A DNA stretch of 64,000 bases from Vogesella oryzae (GTDB lineage Bacteria > Pseudomonadota > Gammaproteobacteria > Burkholderiales > Chromobacteriaceae). Under the pieces are notes generated by a model. That model had not been told where the DNA came from. It ran no database searches and saw only the letters and a list, made by a program, of their open reading frames with translations. Every line of letters starts with the position of its first letter. The stretch's first letter is position 1. Made by a program: the position numbers and the translations under genes. The DNA lies in contig NZ_CADEPL010000053.1 in assembly GCF_902829295.1 (NCBI RefSeq), forward strand, positions 50,839 through 114,838. Reading direction: 5' to 3'. Positions 37,100 to 46,029 of the stretch are shown here, one piece after another.

Positions 37100-37897
37100 T
37101 CAGTCGGGGCTATCCGCCAACAACTGGCGGCGGTAGCGCTCCGGCGTAATCCCGGTCTGTTTGACGAACATGGCAATGAAGGCAGAAGGCGTGGCATAGC
37201 CCAGATCCGCAGCGATGTCACTGACCGACCTGCCCTGCTTCAGCCCCACCAGCGACTGCAGCAGCCGCAAACGGCTGCGCCATTGCACAAAGCTCATGCC
37301 CAGTTGTTGCCGGAAGCGCCGTGCCAGTGTGCGCTCGGTGCTATGCACCTGCTGCGCCCAGGCCGCCAGCGTGGTGTCGTCACCCGGCTGCGTGCGCATC
37401 GCCAGCAGAATGGGACGCAGCAGGCGGTCATCGCTGTCCGGCAGATAATCTTCCACACTGCCGGCTTCACGCAGGCGTTGCAGCAACAGCTGCGCCTGGC
37501 AGACATCCCATTCCTCTTGCAGGCTGGTAATACCGCGCTGGCAGAAGTCGTCCAGCAGCGCGCGGATCAGCGGCGTCTGCGCGATCAGGCAGGGCCGGGA
37601 TGGCAAAGTTGCCGCCTGCTCGTCCGACACATACACCGACACATAGTCCAGCGACTGGCGGATGTGCGCCGCATGCGGCAAGCCCGGCGGAATCCACACC
37701 AGATACTCGGCCGGTGCGGCCAACGTGCGTTGCGGCAGCTGCAGCTCCAGCAGACCGAGGCTGATGCGGTTGAGCTGGCCCCACGGGTGGCGATGCCAGT
37801 CGAACTCGGTATCGGCCTGATATTTTTCGTGACGGAAGGACAGCGGTGCCGGCGCCGGCAGGGACAGATCCACAGCGCTGAATGGCAGTTCGGTCAT
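37100..37897 (-). CDS. AraC-family transcriptional regulator
   Basis: A 265-residue protein with an N-terminal cupin-like effector domain (HRHPWGQLNRISLGLLEL) and a C-terminal AraC double helix-turn-helix (residues 170-262: GRSVSDIAADLGYATPSAFIAMFVKQTGITPERYRR). It is divergent from an EamA exporter gene 108 bases away, an arrangement like NimR/NimT of E. coli, so it probably controls that exporter. The inducer is unknown. Confidence 0.88.
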   Translation of the reverse strand: MTELPFSAVDLSLPAPAPLSFRHEKYQADTEFDWHRHPWGQLNRISLGLLELQLPQRTLAAPAEYLVWIPPGLPHAAHIRQSLDYVSVYVSDEQAATLPSRPCLIAQTPLIRALLDDFCQRGITSLQEEWDVCQAQLLLQRLREAGSVEDYLPDSDDRLLRPILLAMRTQPGDDTTLAAWAQQVHSTERTLARRFRQQLGMSFVQWRSRLRLLQSLVGLKQGRSVSDIAADLGYATPSAFIAMFVKQTGITPERYRRQLLADSPD

Positions 37898-38005
37898 GGC
37901 AGACTTTCGTTTGTCGCAAGTACAGCATCGATTTGTCTTATTTGCATTATATGCCACTAATCAGACAGCCTTACACTGTCGGCAGTGCATCTACCGGAGG
38001 CCATG

Positions 38006-38890
38006 ATGGCTACCCTGTTTCCCCTGCTGGCGGTATTGATCTGGTCAGCCAATACCGTGGCATCCAAGGCCGCTGCCACCGTATTCGACCCCGCCGCCAT
38101 CTCGCTGTACCGCTGGCTGCTGGCGTTCGTGGTGCTGACGCCGCTGTTCGCCCGCCCGCTGTGGCAAAAACGTGCCCTGCTGCGCCGCCACCTGCCACAG
38201 CTGGCAGTGCTGTCGCTGCTGGGCATGGTGGCATCGCAAAGTCTGGCCTACTACGCCGCCCATCTCACCAGCGCCACCAATATGGGCGTGATCACCGCGC
38301 TGATTCCGCTATCCGGCCTGCTGCTGGGCGCGTTGTTCTTCCGCCAGCCCATCAGTGCCCAGGCCGCCGCCGGCGTGGCACTGTCGCTGAGCGGGGTGTG
38401 CTACCTGATGGGCGCCGGCAACCCGCTGTTCATGCTGCAACAGGGTGTCAACATCGGCGATGCCATGGTGCTGCTGGGCGGCTTTGCCTACGCGCTGTAC
38501 AGCATTCTGTACAAGCGCTGGTCGCCGCCGCTGGGGCAATGGCTGAACCTGTATGCCCAGGTCATGCTGGCGGTATTGATGCTTCTGCCGCTGGCCGCCG
38601 GCGCCAAAAGCCTGGCCATTCCGTTGGCGGGCATTCCGGTACTGCTGGTGGCGGGGATCGGCTCTTCCATCGTCGCCGCCTATCTGTGGATGCTCAGCAT
38701 CCAGCGCATCGGCAGCGAGCGCACCGCCATCTTCATGAACCTGTTGCCGCTGTTTACCGCGCTGCTGGCCAGCGCGCTGCTGGGCGAAACCATCCACGCC
38801 TATCACTGGATCGGTGGCGGTCTGATTCTGGCCGGCGTCAGCCTGAGTCAACGCAAGCCGCTGGCGGCACGTGCGCCACAGGCGGCCTGA
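38006..38890 (+). CDS. EamA/DMT-family exporter
   Basis: A 294-residue membrane protein with ten helices in two EamA repeats (LLAVLIWSANTVASKAAATVFDPAAISLYRW; YALYSILYKRWSP). CGGAGG (37995-38000) favours the second of two adjacent ATGs (38006). Probably regulated by the divergent AraC gene. The substrate is unknown; purine analogues or amino acids would be typical. It ends at an unusually long perfect hairpin. Confidence 0.87.
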   Translation: MATLFPLLAVLIWSANTVASKAAATVFDPAAISLYRWLLAFVVLTPLFARPLWQKRALLRRHLPQLAVLSLLGMVASQSLAYYAAHLTSATNMGVITALIPLSGLLLGALFFRQPISAQAAAGVALSLSGVCYLMGAGNPLFMLQQGVNIGDAMVLLGGFAYALYSILYKRWSPPLGQWLNLYAQVMLAVLMLLPLAAGAKSLAIPLAGIPVLLVAGIGSSIVAAYLWMLSIQRIGSERTAIFMNLLPLFTALLASALLGETIHAYHWIGGGLILAGVSLSQRKPLAARAPQAA

Positions 38891-38901
38891 AGCAGGCATG
38901 G

Positions 38902-38944
38902 AAAACGGCCCTTGCACCACGCGCTGTGGTGCAAGGGCCGTTTT
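38902..38944. terminator. Long bidirectional terminator (19-bp perfect stem)
   Basis: Arms AAAACGGCCCTTGCACCAC (38902-38920) and its exact complement (38926-38944) with a 5-base loop. T-tracts occur on both strands, so it can stop the EamA transcript and the small gene on the other strand. Confidence 0.93.
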
Positions 38945-38962
38945 CATTTTATGGGCGTGGAC

Positions 38963-39055
38963 TCAGCCCGGATAATCCGTCTCACCGGCATCGGTAATCA
39001 CGATCATCACGCCGGCCAGCAGGGCCAGCAGGCAAAACAGGATGGCGACTGGCAT
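38963..39055 (-). CDS. 30-residue single-span membrane microprotein (candidate)
   Basis: A short reading frame beginning MPVAILFCLLALLAGVM and ending in a polar tail (TDAGETDYPG). It has one hydrophobic segment (residues 3-20). A strong ribosome site, AAGGAGA, lies about 8 bases before ATG 39055, and the frame ends 19 bases before a bidirectional terminator. These features make translation likely. I do not recognise a family. It could be co-transcribed with nothing else, since the next gene upstream on this strand (esterase) runs into it from 39162. Confidence 0.55.
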   Translation of the reverse strand: MPVAILFCLLALLAGVMIVITDAGETDYPG

Positions 39056-39161
39056 CACCGTCTCTCCTTGTTCTTGTTTACTGCTGCTTTATCGCCAGCA
39101 GCGGACAGAACTTGAGCCGGCCCCGTCTTTGAGACAGGTCGCCAGCGGACACTGCGGCCAA

Positions 39162-40097
39162 CTAGCGGCCGACAAACGCCGCGATGCGCCGGTAGCTGGC
39201 GGCGCAAACCTCCGGCACCAGAGCTTCCAGCAACAGGAAGGCATGAATCTGCGCCGGCTCGCAGTGATACTCCACCGCTACCCCGGCAGCGGCCAGCTTT
39301 TGCGCATAAGCGGCCCCCTCATCCAGCAGCGGATCGAAGCCGGCGGTGATCAGCAAGGTCGGCGGATGGTTGGCCGCCACCTCGCCCAGCAGCGGCGAGG
39401 CCGCCACGCGGTCGCCGCCACGCCGGAAGTAATGCGCGAAGTACCAGCCGATGCGCTCGCGCTCCAGCAGATAGCCCTTGCCGTTACGCTGCAGCGACGG
39501 CTGCGCCAGGGTGTAATCGACACTGGGATAAATCAGCACCAGCCGCTCGCAGGCCAGTGCCGGATCATGCTGCCCGCGCTGCGCCAGCGTCGCCGCCAGC
39601 GCGGCACCGCCGGAATCGCCGGCCAGCGTGCGCTCGCGGCGATAGCGCACCGCGGCGCCATCCAGCGTCTGCCACAACTGGCGCAACACCTGCGCCACAT
39701 CCTCCAGTGCCGCCGGATACGGGTTCTCCGGCGCCAGCCGGTATTCCACCGCCACCACGATGTGGCCGCTGCTGGCGGCCAACCTGCGGCACAGCGGATC
39801 GTAGCTGCTGACGCTGCCGGCCATGTGGCCGCCACCGTGACAGAACACGATGACCGGCCGCGCCTCGTCCGGCGCCGGATGATAGATGCGCAGCGGCACC
39901 GGACTATCGCCGCCCTCCACCAGCGCCTCGTTCACCCACGGCAGCGCCGGCCCCGCCGGCAGCATGGCGGCAATCAACCCGGCCAGCGCCTCGCGCACAC
40001 CGATCGGCGTCGCCACCCAGCCGGCAGCCAGACGCTCGGCCTGCGCCGCATTCACTTTTTGCAGCCAGGCCGCTACCGCGGGATCGAGTTCAGCCAT
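39162..40097 (-). CDS. Alpha/beta hydrolase (hormone-sensitive lipase family)
   Basis: A 311-residue esterase. The oxyanion motif FCHGGGHMAGS (near residue 85) and nucleophile GDSGGAAL (near residue 160) define the HSL family; the catalytic Asp/His lie in GFDPLLDEG and IHAFLLLE. It would cut short-chain esters. The start overlaps the end of the MFS gene by 8 bases, so export and ester hydrolysis may be linked, as in siderophore systems, but no siderophore synthesis genes are seen. Confidence 0.9.
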   Translation of the reverse strand: MAELDPAVAAWLQKVNAAQAERLAAGWVATPIGVREALAGLIAAMLPAGPALPWVNEALVEGGDSPVPLRIYHPAPDEARPVIVFCHGGGHMAGSVSSYDPLCRRLAASSGHIVVAVEYRLAPENPYPAALEDVAQVLRQLWQTLDGAAVRYRRERTLAGDSGGAALAATLAQRGQHDPALACERLVLIYPSVDYTLAQPSLQRNGKGYLLERERIGWYFAHYFRRGGDRVAASPLLGEVAANHPPTLLITAGFDPLLDEGAAYAQKLAAAGVAVEYHCEPAQIHAFLLLEALVPEVCAASYRRIAAFVGR

Positions 40098-41331
40098 GTC
40101 TGGGTTCCTGCATATGATCGCGCTGCGCCAGCGACGGGAACCAGCGCATCCACAGCATCACCACCAGCAGCGTGCCGGCACCGCCGGCCACTACCGCCGG
40201 CACGGTGCCGAGCAGGGTCGCGGTCACGCCGGACTCGAACTCGCCCAGCTGGTTGGAGGCGCCGATGAACAGCGAGTTGACCGCATTGACGCGGCCGCGC
40301 ATCTCGTCCGGCGTTTCCAGCTGCACAAACGTGCCGCGAATCACCACGCTGATGATGTCGGAAGCGCCCAGCACCACCAGCGCCAGCAACGACAGGCCGA
40401 AGTGGCTGGACAGGCCGAAGCCGATCGTCGCCAGCCCGAACACCGCCACCGCGGCAAACATGGTGCGGCCAACCTTGCGCTCCACCGGGTTACGCAACAA
40501 CCAAGCCGACATCGCCAGCGCGCCCACCGCCGGCGCCGCCCGCAGCAAGCCCAATCCCCACGGGCCGGTGTGCAGGATGTCGGCAGCAAACACCGGCAGC
40601 AAGGCGGTGGCTCCGCCTAGCAGCACGGCAAACAGATCCAGCGAGATGGCACCGAAAATATCCGGCCGGCTGCGAATGAAACGCACCCCGGCCAGCAGCG
40701 AGTCCAGCGTCACACGGCGGCCATCGCTGACATGGCGCGGCAGTTTCAGCCCCAGCACCATCACCACGCCGGTGACGAACATCAGCGCATCCAGCCCGTA
40801 GGTAAACGGTGCGCCGATGGCAAACAGCAGACCGCCCAGCGCCGGCGCCACGATAGTGGCCACCTCGTTGGCCGAGGCCGAGGCCGCCACCGCCGACGGC
40901 AGCAATGCCGGCGGCACGATATTGGGCAGCAGCGACTGCATGGTCGGCATATCGAAAGCGCGGCAGGTGCCGATCAGCACCGACAGCACAAAGATCAGCT
41001 CGCGCGTCACCGCCAGGCCGATACCGGCGCTGCCCAGCAGCAGCAGCAATGCGGCCAACGCCTGCACCGCCATGCTGCAGGCCACGATGATGTGGCGCGG
41101 GTAACGGTCGGCCACGGTGCCGGTGACCAGCACCAGCAGGATACGCGGCAGAAACTGCAGCAGGCCCACCAAGCCCAGGTCCAGCGTGCTGCCGGTCAGG
41201 CTGTAAACCTGCCAGCCGATGGCCACGCCCATGATCTGGAAACCGCCGGTCAGCAGCAGGCGTGCCAGCCAGAAACGCCAGAACGGTTTGCAGTGACGCA
41301 GGGAAGAAGGGGAATCGCTATGGAAATTCAT
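40090..41331 (-). CDS. MFS transporter (EntS-like)
   Basis: A 413-residue permease with about twelve helices. RPFWRFWLARLLLTGGFQIMGVAIGWQVY and GTVADRYPRH (the loop 2-3 MFS motif) are typical of the MFS_3/EntS subfamily; GRVNAVNSLFIGASNQLGEFESG is a strong subfamily signature. EntS exports enterobactin; here the cargo is unknown. Two exact repeat copies are inside (40464, 41050) and one lies just upstream (41396). Confidence 0.85.
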   Translation of the reverse strand: MNFHSDSPSSLRHCKPFWRFWLARLLLTGGFQIMGVAIGWQVYSLTGSTLDLGLVGLLQFLPRILLVLVTGTVADRYPRHIIVACSMAVQALAALLLLLGSAGIGLAVTRELIFVLSVLIGTCRAFDMPTMQSLLPNIVPPALLPSAVAASASANEVATIVAPALGGLLFAIGAPFTYGLDALMFVTGVVMVLGLKLPRHVSDGRRVTLDSLLAGVRFIRSRPDIFGAISLDLFAVLLGGATALLPVFAADILHTGPWGLGLLRAAPAVGALAMSAWLLRNPVERKVGRTMFAAVAVFGLATIGFGLSSHFGLSLLALVVLGASDIISVVIRGTFVQLETPDEMRGRVNAVNSLFIGASNQLGEFESGVTATLLGTVPAVVAGGAGTLLVVMLWMRWFPSLAQRDHMQEPRHG

Positions 41332-41423
41332 GAAATGTAATGCACATGGACAGGCGGGGCGAACAGCCTACTCTCCCTTGCTGCGCTGCGCCATAGTTGG
41401 CCGCAGCACACTCTGTTCAGCCA

Positions 41424-41460
41424 CAAAAAACCCCGCCGCACAAACACTGTGGGGCGGGGT
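41424..41460 (-). terminator. Terminator of the importer/aminotransferase operon
   Basis: On the minus strand CCCCGCC...GGCGGGG with an inner CACA/TGTG stem, followed by six T residues, just after the aminotransferase stop. Confidence 0.85.
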
Positions 41461-41477
41461 GCCAAAACACGGCGCGG

Positions 41478-42836
41478 CTAGGCGTGGGCCAGCCAGTCAG
41501 CCGTTTCGGCAAGCGCCCTTGCCAAGACATCGACGATGAAATCGATATGCTCGCGCGTCACGATCAGCGGCGGGCAGAGAATGATGTTGTCGCCGCCATT
41601 GCGCACGATCATGCCGTGCGCCTGACAGCGGCTATTGAAATAGCTGCCGGCCTTGCCCGGCGGTGAAAACGGCTGCTTGGCGGCCTTGTCCGCCACCAGC
41701 TCGATGGCCGCGATCAGCCCCTCGCCGCGAATTTCCCCCACCAGCGGATGATCAGCAAAGCGCTGCAGCTGGCTGTGCAGGTAATCACCCAGTTGCGCCG
41801 CCTGCGCCACCAGATTGCGCTCCTCGATGATGTTGATATTCTCCAGCGCCACCGCCGCCGCCACCGGATGACCACCGGCAGTAAGGCCGTGGCCGAGAGT
41901 GCCGATCTCGCCACTGTAGTCGCGGATCACGCGGTACACCTTGTCGTTCAGCAGCAGCGCCGAGATCGGCATGTACGAGGACGACAGTTGCTTGGATAAC
42001 GACATCATGTCCGGGCGGATGCCGTACGTCTGGCAACCGAACATCTGGCCGGTACGACCGAAACCGCAGATCACCTCGTCCGCGACCAGCAGGATGTCGT
42101 AGCGCTGGCACAGCGCCTGCACCCCCTGCCAGTAACCGCGCGGTGGCGGGATGATGCCGCCGGAACCCATCAGCGGCTCGCCGAAGAAGGCGGCGATGGT
42201 GTCAGCACCCTCGTGCAGAATCTGCTGCTCCAGTTCCTGCAGCAGGCGGGTGCTGAACTCGTCCTCGCTCTCGCCCTCGCGACCGTAACGGTAAAAGTGC
42301 GGGCAGGCGGCATGCAGGATGCCGGCCAGCGGCAGATCGAAACCGCGGTGGTTGTACGGCAAGCCGGTCAGGCTGCCGGAGGCAACGGTCACCCCGTGAT
42401 AGGCCCCCAGCCTGGCGATAATCTTTTTCTTCTGCGGCAGCCCGCGTGCGTTGTGGTAGTACCAGATCAGCTTGATCGCGGTGTCGTTGGCCTCGGAGCC
42501 GGAATTGGCAAAAAACACCTTGCTCATCGGTACCGGCGCGATGTCGATCAGCTTCTGCGCCAGCGCCGCCACCGGCCCGTGGGTCTTGTGGGTAAACACA
42601 TGGTAGTAGGGCAAACGGTTCAGCTGTTCGGTGGCAGCAGCCACCAGTCGCGGCTCGCTGAAGCCCAGCGCCACGCTGAACAGGCCGGACATGGCCTCCA
42701 GGTAGCGCCTGCCGGCCTGGTCATACACATACACGCCCTCCCCGCGCTCGATCACCATCGGCCCGATGTCCTCGTGGCGGGCGGCATTGGTATAGCCGTG
42801 CAAATGGCAGGCGATATCGTTGGCAACTACTGACAT
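41478..42836 (-). CDS. Class III (omega) aminotransferase
   Basis: A 452-residue PLP enzyme. [31 protein letters not shown] and the PLP lysine in [14 protein letters not shown] (about residue 285) are visible. The form resembles omega-amino acid:pyruvate aminotransferases (beta-alanine, putrescine or taurine types). It is the last gene of the minus-strand operon that starts with the deacylase at 47148, behind the ABC importer, so it should act on the imported amine. Substrate is inference. Confidence 0.9.
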   Translation of the reverse strand: MSVVANDIACHLHGYTNAARHEDIGPMVIERGEGVYVYDQAGRRYLEAMSGLFSVALGFSEPRLVAAATEQLNRLPYYHVFTHKTHGPVAALAQKLIDIAPVPMSKVFFANSGSEANDTAIKLIWYYHNARGLPQKKKIIARLGAYHGVTVASGSLTGLPYNHRGFDLPLAGILHAACPHFYRYGREGESEDEFSTRLLQELEQQILHEGADTIAAFFGEPLMGSGGIIPPPRGYWQGVQALCQRYDILLVADEVICGFGRTGQMFGCQTYGIRPDMMSLSKQLSSSYMPISALLLNDKVYRVIRDYSGEIGTLGHGLTAGGHPVAAAVALENINIIEERNLVAQAAQLGDYLHSQLQRFADHPLVGEIRGEGLIAAIELVADKAAKQPFSPPGKAGSYFNSRCQAHGMIVRNGGDNIILCPPLIVTREHIDFIVDVLARALAETADWLAHA

Positions 42837-42869
42837 GCTTTCTCCCGATAAAAACGGTGCGGTGGCGCC

Positions 42870-43649
42870 TTATTTCAGGCTGCCGGCCAGAAACTGCTGC
42901 AAGCGTTCGCTGCGTGGCTGGCGCAGCACGATGGCCGGATCACCCTCTTCTTCTATCCGTCCCTGGTGCAGAAAGATCACGTGGTTGGACACCTCGCGGG
43001 CAAACGCCATCTCGTGGGTAACCACCACCATGGTGCGCCCCTCCTCGGCCAGCGCCTGCATCACGCGCAGCACCTCGCCCACCAGCTCCGGGTCCAGCGC
43101 CGAGGTCGGCTCATCAAACAGCATCACCTCCGGCTCCATCGCCAGCGCGCGGGCAATCGCCACCCGCTGCTGCTGGCCGCCGGACAGATGGGCCGGATAT
43201 TTGTCCTCCACGCCGGCGAGGCCAACCTTGTCCAGATACTTGCGTGCCCGCGCCACAGCCTCCTCGTGCGTCACCTTCAACACCCGCAGCGGCGCTTCGA
43301 TGATGTTCTCCAGCACCGTCATGTGCGCCCACAGGTTGAAATGCTGGAACACCATCGCCAGCCGCGTGCGCATGCCCTGCAGCTGTTTCTCGCTGACCGG
43401 CCGCAGCATGCCGTCGCGGGCGCTAAACAGCTGCAGCTCTTCGTCATTGACGTAGATGCTGCCCTCGTGCGGCCGCTCCAGCATGTTGATGCAGCGCAGA
43501 AAGGTACTCTTGCCGGAGCCACTGGAGCCGATGATGCTGATCACATCGCCGGCGCGGGCTCGCATCGACACGCCTTTCAGCACCTCGTGGTTGCCAAAGC
43601 GCTTGTGCAGCCCGTTCACCATCAACTTGCTTGCTTCTTGGGTATCCAT
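42870..43649 (-). CDS. Polar amino-acid ABC importer, ATPase subunit
   Basis: A 259-residue ATPase of the HisP/GlnQ class: Walker [15 protein letters not shown], the HisP-type [24 protein letters not shown], signature [14 protein letters not shown], Walker [18 protein letters not shown] 43649 has GGAG 7 bases upstream; a GTG 12 bases earlier is possible. The HisP-type extended loop points to basic or polar amino acids. Confidence 0.95.
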   Translation of the reverse strand: MDTQEASKLMVNGLHKRFGNHEVLKGVSMRARAGDVISIIGSSGSGKSTFLRCINMLERPHEGSIYVNDEELQLFSARDGMLRPVSEKQLQGMRTRLAMVFQHFNLWAHMTVLENIIEAPLRVLKVTHEEAVARARKYLDKVGLAGVEDKYPAHLSGGQQQRVAIARALAMEPEVMLFDEPTSALDPELVGEVLRVMQALAEEGRTMVVVTHEMAFAREVSNHVIFLHQGRIEEEGDPAIVLRQPRSERLQQFLAGSLK

Positions 43650-43650
43650 A

Positions 43651-44367
43651 TCAGGCTCCACGCGGGCGCAGATGGGCCAGCCACTTGCGTTCCGCCAGTT
43701 TGAACAGTCCGAGGACGATAAAGGTCAGCAGCAGATACATCAGGCCGGTAAAGACGAATGCTTCGAACGGCGCGTAAAAGCGGGCATACACGGTACGGCC
43801 GGCACCGGTCAGGTCGTTGAGCGTCACCGCGCTGGCAATGGCCGAGCCTTGCAACATCAGGATCACTTCGTTGCTGTACGACTGCATCATGCGGCGGAAG
43901 GCACCGGGCAGGATGATGCGGCGCATGCGCAGGCTCCAGCTCATGCCCATGGCCTTGGCCGCTTCAATCTCACCCACCGGCGAATTGCGGATCGCACCGG
44001 CAATGATCTCGGCGGTGTAGGCGGCGGTGTTCAGCGAAAACGCCAGACAGGCGCAGAAATACGGCTCGCGGAACAGCAGCCAGAAACGGTTTTCCGCATC
44101 CCACTGCGCCTGCAGCCATTTGAACTGGCCAAAGCCGTAATACACCATCAGCAACTGCACCAGCATCGGCGTGCTGCGGAAGAAATAGGTATAGGCACCG
44201 ACCATGCGCCCCAGCCACGGGTACTCCATGGCACGGATCACCCCTAGCGGCAGCGCCAGCAGCATGCCGCAGGCCAGCGCGATGGCCACCAGCTGCAAAG
44301 TAGTGCCCAGCCCGCGCAGGTACAGGGGAAAGGTCGTGACGATGATATTGACGTCGAATTCCATCAC
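43651..44367 (-). CDS. Polar amino-acid ABC importer, permease (HisM-like)
   Basis: A 238-residue membrane protein with five helices and the inner-membrane permease motif [35 protein letters not shown]. It pairs with the permease encoded at 44364, overlapping it by 4 bases (ATGA), and touches the ATPase gene. The HisM/HisQ arrangement is typical for histidine/lysine/arginine/ornithine importers. Confidence 0.95.
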   Translation of the reverse strand: MMEFDVNIIVTTFPLYLRGLGTTLQLVAIALACGMLLALPLGVIRAMEYPWLGRMVGAYTYFFRSTPMLVQLLMVYYGFGQFKWLQAQWDAENRFWLLFREPYFCACLAFSLNTAAYTAEIIAGAIRNSPVGEIEAAKAMGMSWSLRMRRIILPGAFRRMMQSYSNEVILMLQGSAIASAVTLNDLTGAGRTVYARFYAPFEAFVFTGLMYLLLTFIVLGLFKLAERKWLAHLRPRGA

Positions 44368-45050
44368 AGCTCTCCTTTCACCACGCCGGCGTTGTAGCGC
44401 ACATCCACGCGGCGCAGCACCACGCCCGAACAGGCGGTCAGCAGCATGTAGAGCACGCAGACAATCAGATAGAACAGGAACGGTTGCCGGGTGGAGCGGC
44501 CGGCCTGGTCGGCAAGCCAGGTCATGTCGGTAAGGCCGATCATGGACACGATGGCGGTACTCTTGAGCAATACCAGCCAGTTATTGCCCAGCCCCGGCAG
44601 CGCAAAGCGCAGCATTTGCGGCACCAGAATGCGGCTGAATACCTGCCACGAGCTCAGGCCGAAGGCGGCGCCGGCCTCGAGTTGGCCGCGCGGCACCGCC
44701 ATGAAGGCGCCGCGGAAAGTCTCGCCGAAATAGGCGCCGAAAATGAAACCGATGGTGACGATGCCGGCCCAGAACGGGTTGAATTCGATCGGTTCCAGAT
44801 CGTAGCGGTAAGCCACGTCATTGATCAGCATCTGGCCGCCGAAGAACACCAGCAGCATCAGCACGATATCCGGAATACCGCGGATCACGGTGGTGTAGCC
44901 CGCCGCCAGCCAGCGCAGCGCGGCAACCGGCGCCAGCCGGGCCGATGCCGTCAGCAGGCCGAAAACAATGGCGCACAACAGGGAAAGCAGGGACAGCTGC
45001 AGCGTCAGCCACGCCCCTTCCAGGATCGAGCCCAGGTAGTCATACCACAT
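44364..45050 (-). CDS. Polar amino-acid ABC importer, permease (HisQ-like)
   Basis: A 228-residue permease with five helices. GQLEAGAAFGLSSWQVFSRILVPQMLRFALPGLGNNWLVLLKSTAIVS is the EAA-loop region that contacts the ATPase. It lies between the binding-protein gene (127 bases upstream, with a hairpin) and the HisM-like gene. Confidence 0.95.
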   Translation of the reverse strand: MWYDYLGSILEGAWLTLQLSLLSLLCAIVFGLLTASARLAPVAALRWLAAGYTTVIRGIPDIVLMLLVFFGGQMLINDVAYRYDLEPIEFNPFWAGIVTIGFIFGAYFGETFRGAFMAVPRGQLEAGAAFGLSSWQVFSRILVPQMLRFALPGLGNNWLVLLKSTAIVSMIGLTDMTWLADQAGRSTRQPFLFYLIVCVLYMLLTACSGVVLRRVDVRYNAGVVKGEL

Positions 45051-45140
45051 GCACGGGTTCCTTCTGCAGGGAGAATCTTGCCGCTCGGGACAAGCGGAGC
45101 GCCACCGTACCGGAGGGACGGCGGCGCCGTTTGCAGCAGG

Positions 45141-45170
45141 CGGGGACAGCGCCGGATGACGGCGCCCCCG
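45141..45170 (-). other. Intercistronic hairpin after the binding-protein gene
   Basis: CGGGG-aca-GCGCCG (45141-45154) pairs with CGGCGC-CCCCG (45160-45170) around a 5-base loop, with no T-tract. Such hairpins commonly protect the 3' end of binding-protein mRNA so that it exceeds the permease genes. Confidence 0.6.
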
Positions 45171-45177
45171 CTACGCA

Positions 45178-45966
45178 TTACGAACCCGACTTCGGCCAGA
45201 TGTCGTAGGCGAAGTATTTCTTGCGGATCTTGTCGTAGGTGCCGTTCTTGTGCAGGGCATCGACGGCATCGTCCAGACGCTTGCGCAGATCGCCGTCTTC
45301 CTTGCGCACGGCAATGGCGGCGCCTTCACCGAACCACTTCGGGTCCAGCAGCGGCTTACCGGCCATCACGTAGCCCGCGCCATCCTTCGAAGCCAGGAAG
45401 GTGTCGTTTTCTACCGAACCGAACAACACCGCGTCCAGACGACCGGCTACCAGATCCATGTACACCTGGTCCAGCGACTGGTAGGCAGTCACCTCGGCAC
45501 CGGCCTTCTGGTAAAACTCGTTCACATAGTTCTGGTGGATGGTGGCTGACTGTACGCCAATACGCTTGCCCTTCATCGCTGCCGGGCTATCCACATTCAG
45601 GTTGGAGCCTTTCTTGATCACGAAGAACGCCGGGGTGTTGTAGTACGGGCGGGTAAAGGCGATTTTCTGTTTGCGCTCCGCGGTGGAAGCCATGGAAGAA
45701 ATGATGGTGTCGAAGCGACGCGACATCAGCGCCGGAATCATGCCGTCCCAGTCCTGGATCACGAAGGTGCACTTGGCCTTCAGGTAGCTACAGATGGCAT
45801 CGGCCATGTCCTTGTCGAAGCCGACCACCTTCTTGTCCGGCGTCAGTTCATTGAAGGGAGGATAAGCCGCCTCGATACCGACCCGGATCAAGGTCCAGTC
45901 CTTGGCCTGAGCCATGCCACTTACCAGCGTTGCGCCCAGCAGGGCGATTCCCAGCAGTTTCTTCAC
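45178..45966 (-). CDS. Polar/basic amino-acid periplasmic binding protein
   Basis: A 262-residue protein of the HisJ/LAO (ArgT) family. A signal peptide (MKKLLGIALLGATLVSGMAQA) precedes the mature part; VGIEAAYPPFNELTPDKKVVGFDKDMADAICSYL and FDTIISSMASTAERKQKIAF are typical, the arginine of STAERK being the expected ligand-carboxylate contact. YMDLVAGRLDAVLFGSVEND carries the family aspartate that usually holds the amino group. It delivers the substrate to the permeases. The ligand is probably a basic amino acid or derivative. Confidence 0.93.
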   Translation of the reverse strand: MKKLLGIALLGATLVSGMAQAKDWTLIRVGIEAAYPPFNELTPDKKVVGFDKDMADAICSYLKAKCTFVIQDWDGMIPALMSRRFDTIISSMASTAERKQKIAFTRPYYNTPAFFVIKKGSNLNVDSPAAMKGKRIGVQSATIHQNYVNEFYQKAGAEVTAYQSLDQVYMDLVAGRLDAVLFGSVENDTFLASKDGAGYVMAGKPLLDPKWFGEGAAIAVRKEDGDLRKRLDDAVDALHKNGTYDKIRKKYFAYDIWPKSGS

Positions 45967-46029
45967 ATCCTTCTCCTTTGTTTGGTCTTGCCGTATCGGC
46001 CACCACCGCTCGGGCGGCGGCTTCTTTTA

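Noticed and set aside
39162..41331. Siderophore system from the EntS-like MFS and esterase pair
   Set aside because: No siderophore synthesis, receptor or Fur-box evidence nearby; only the families are reported.
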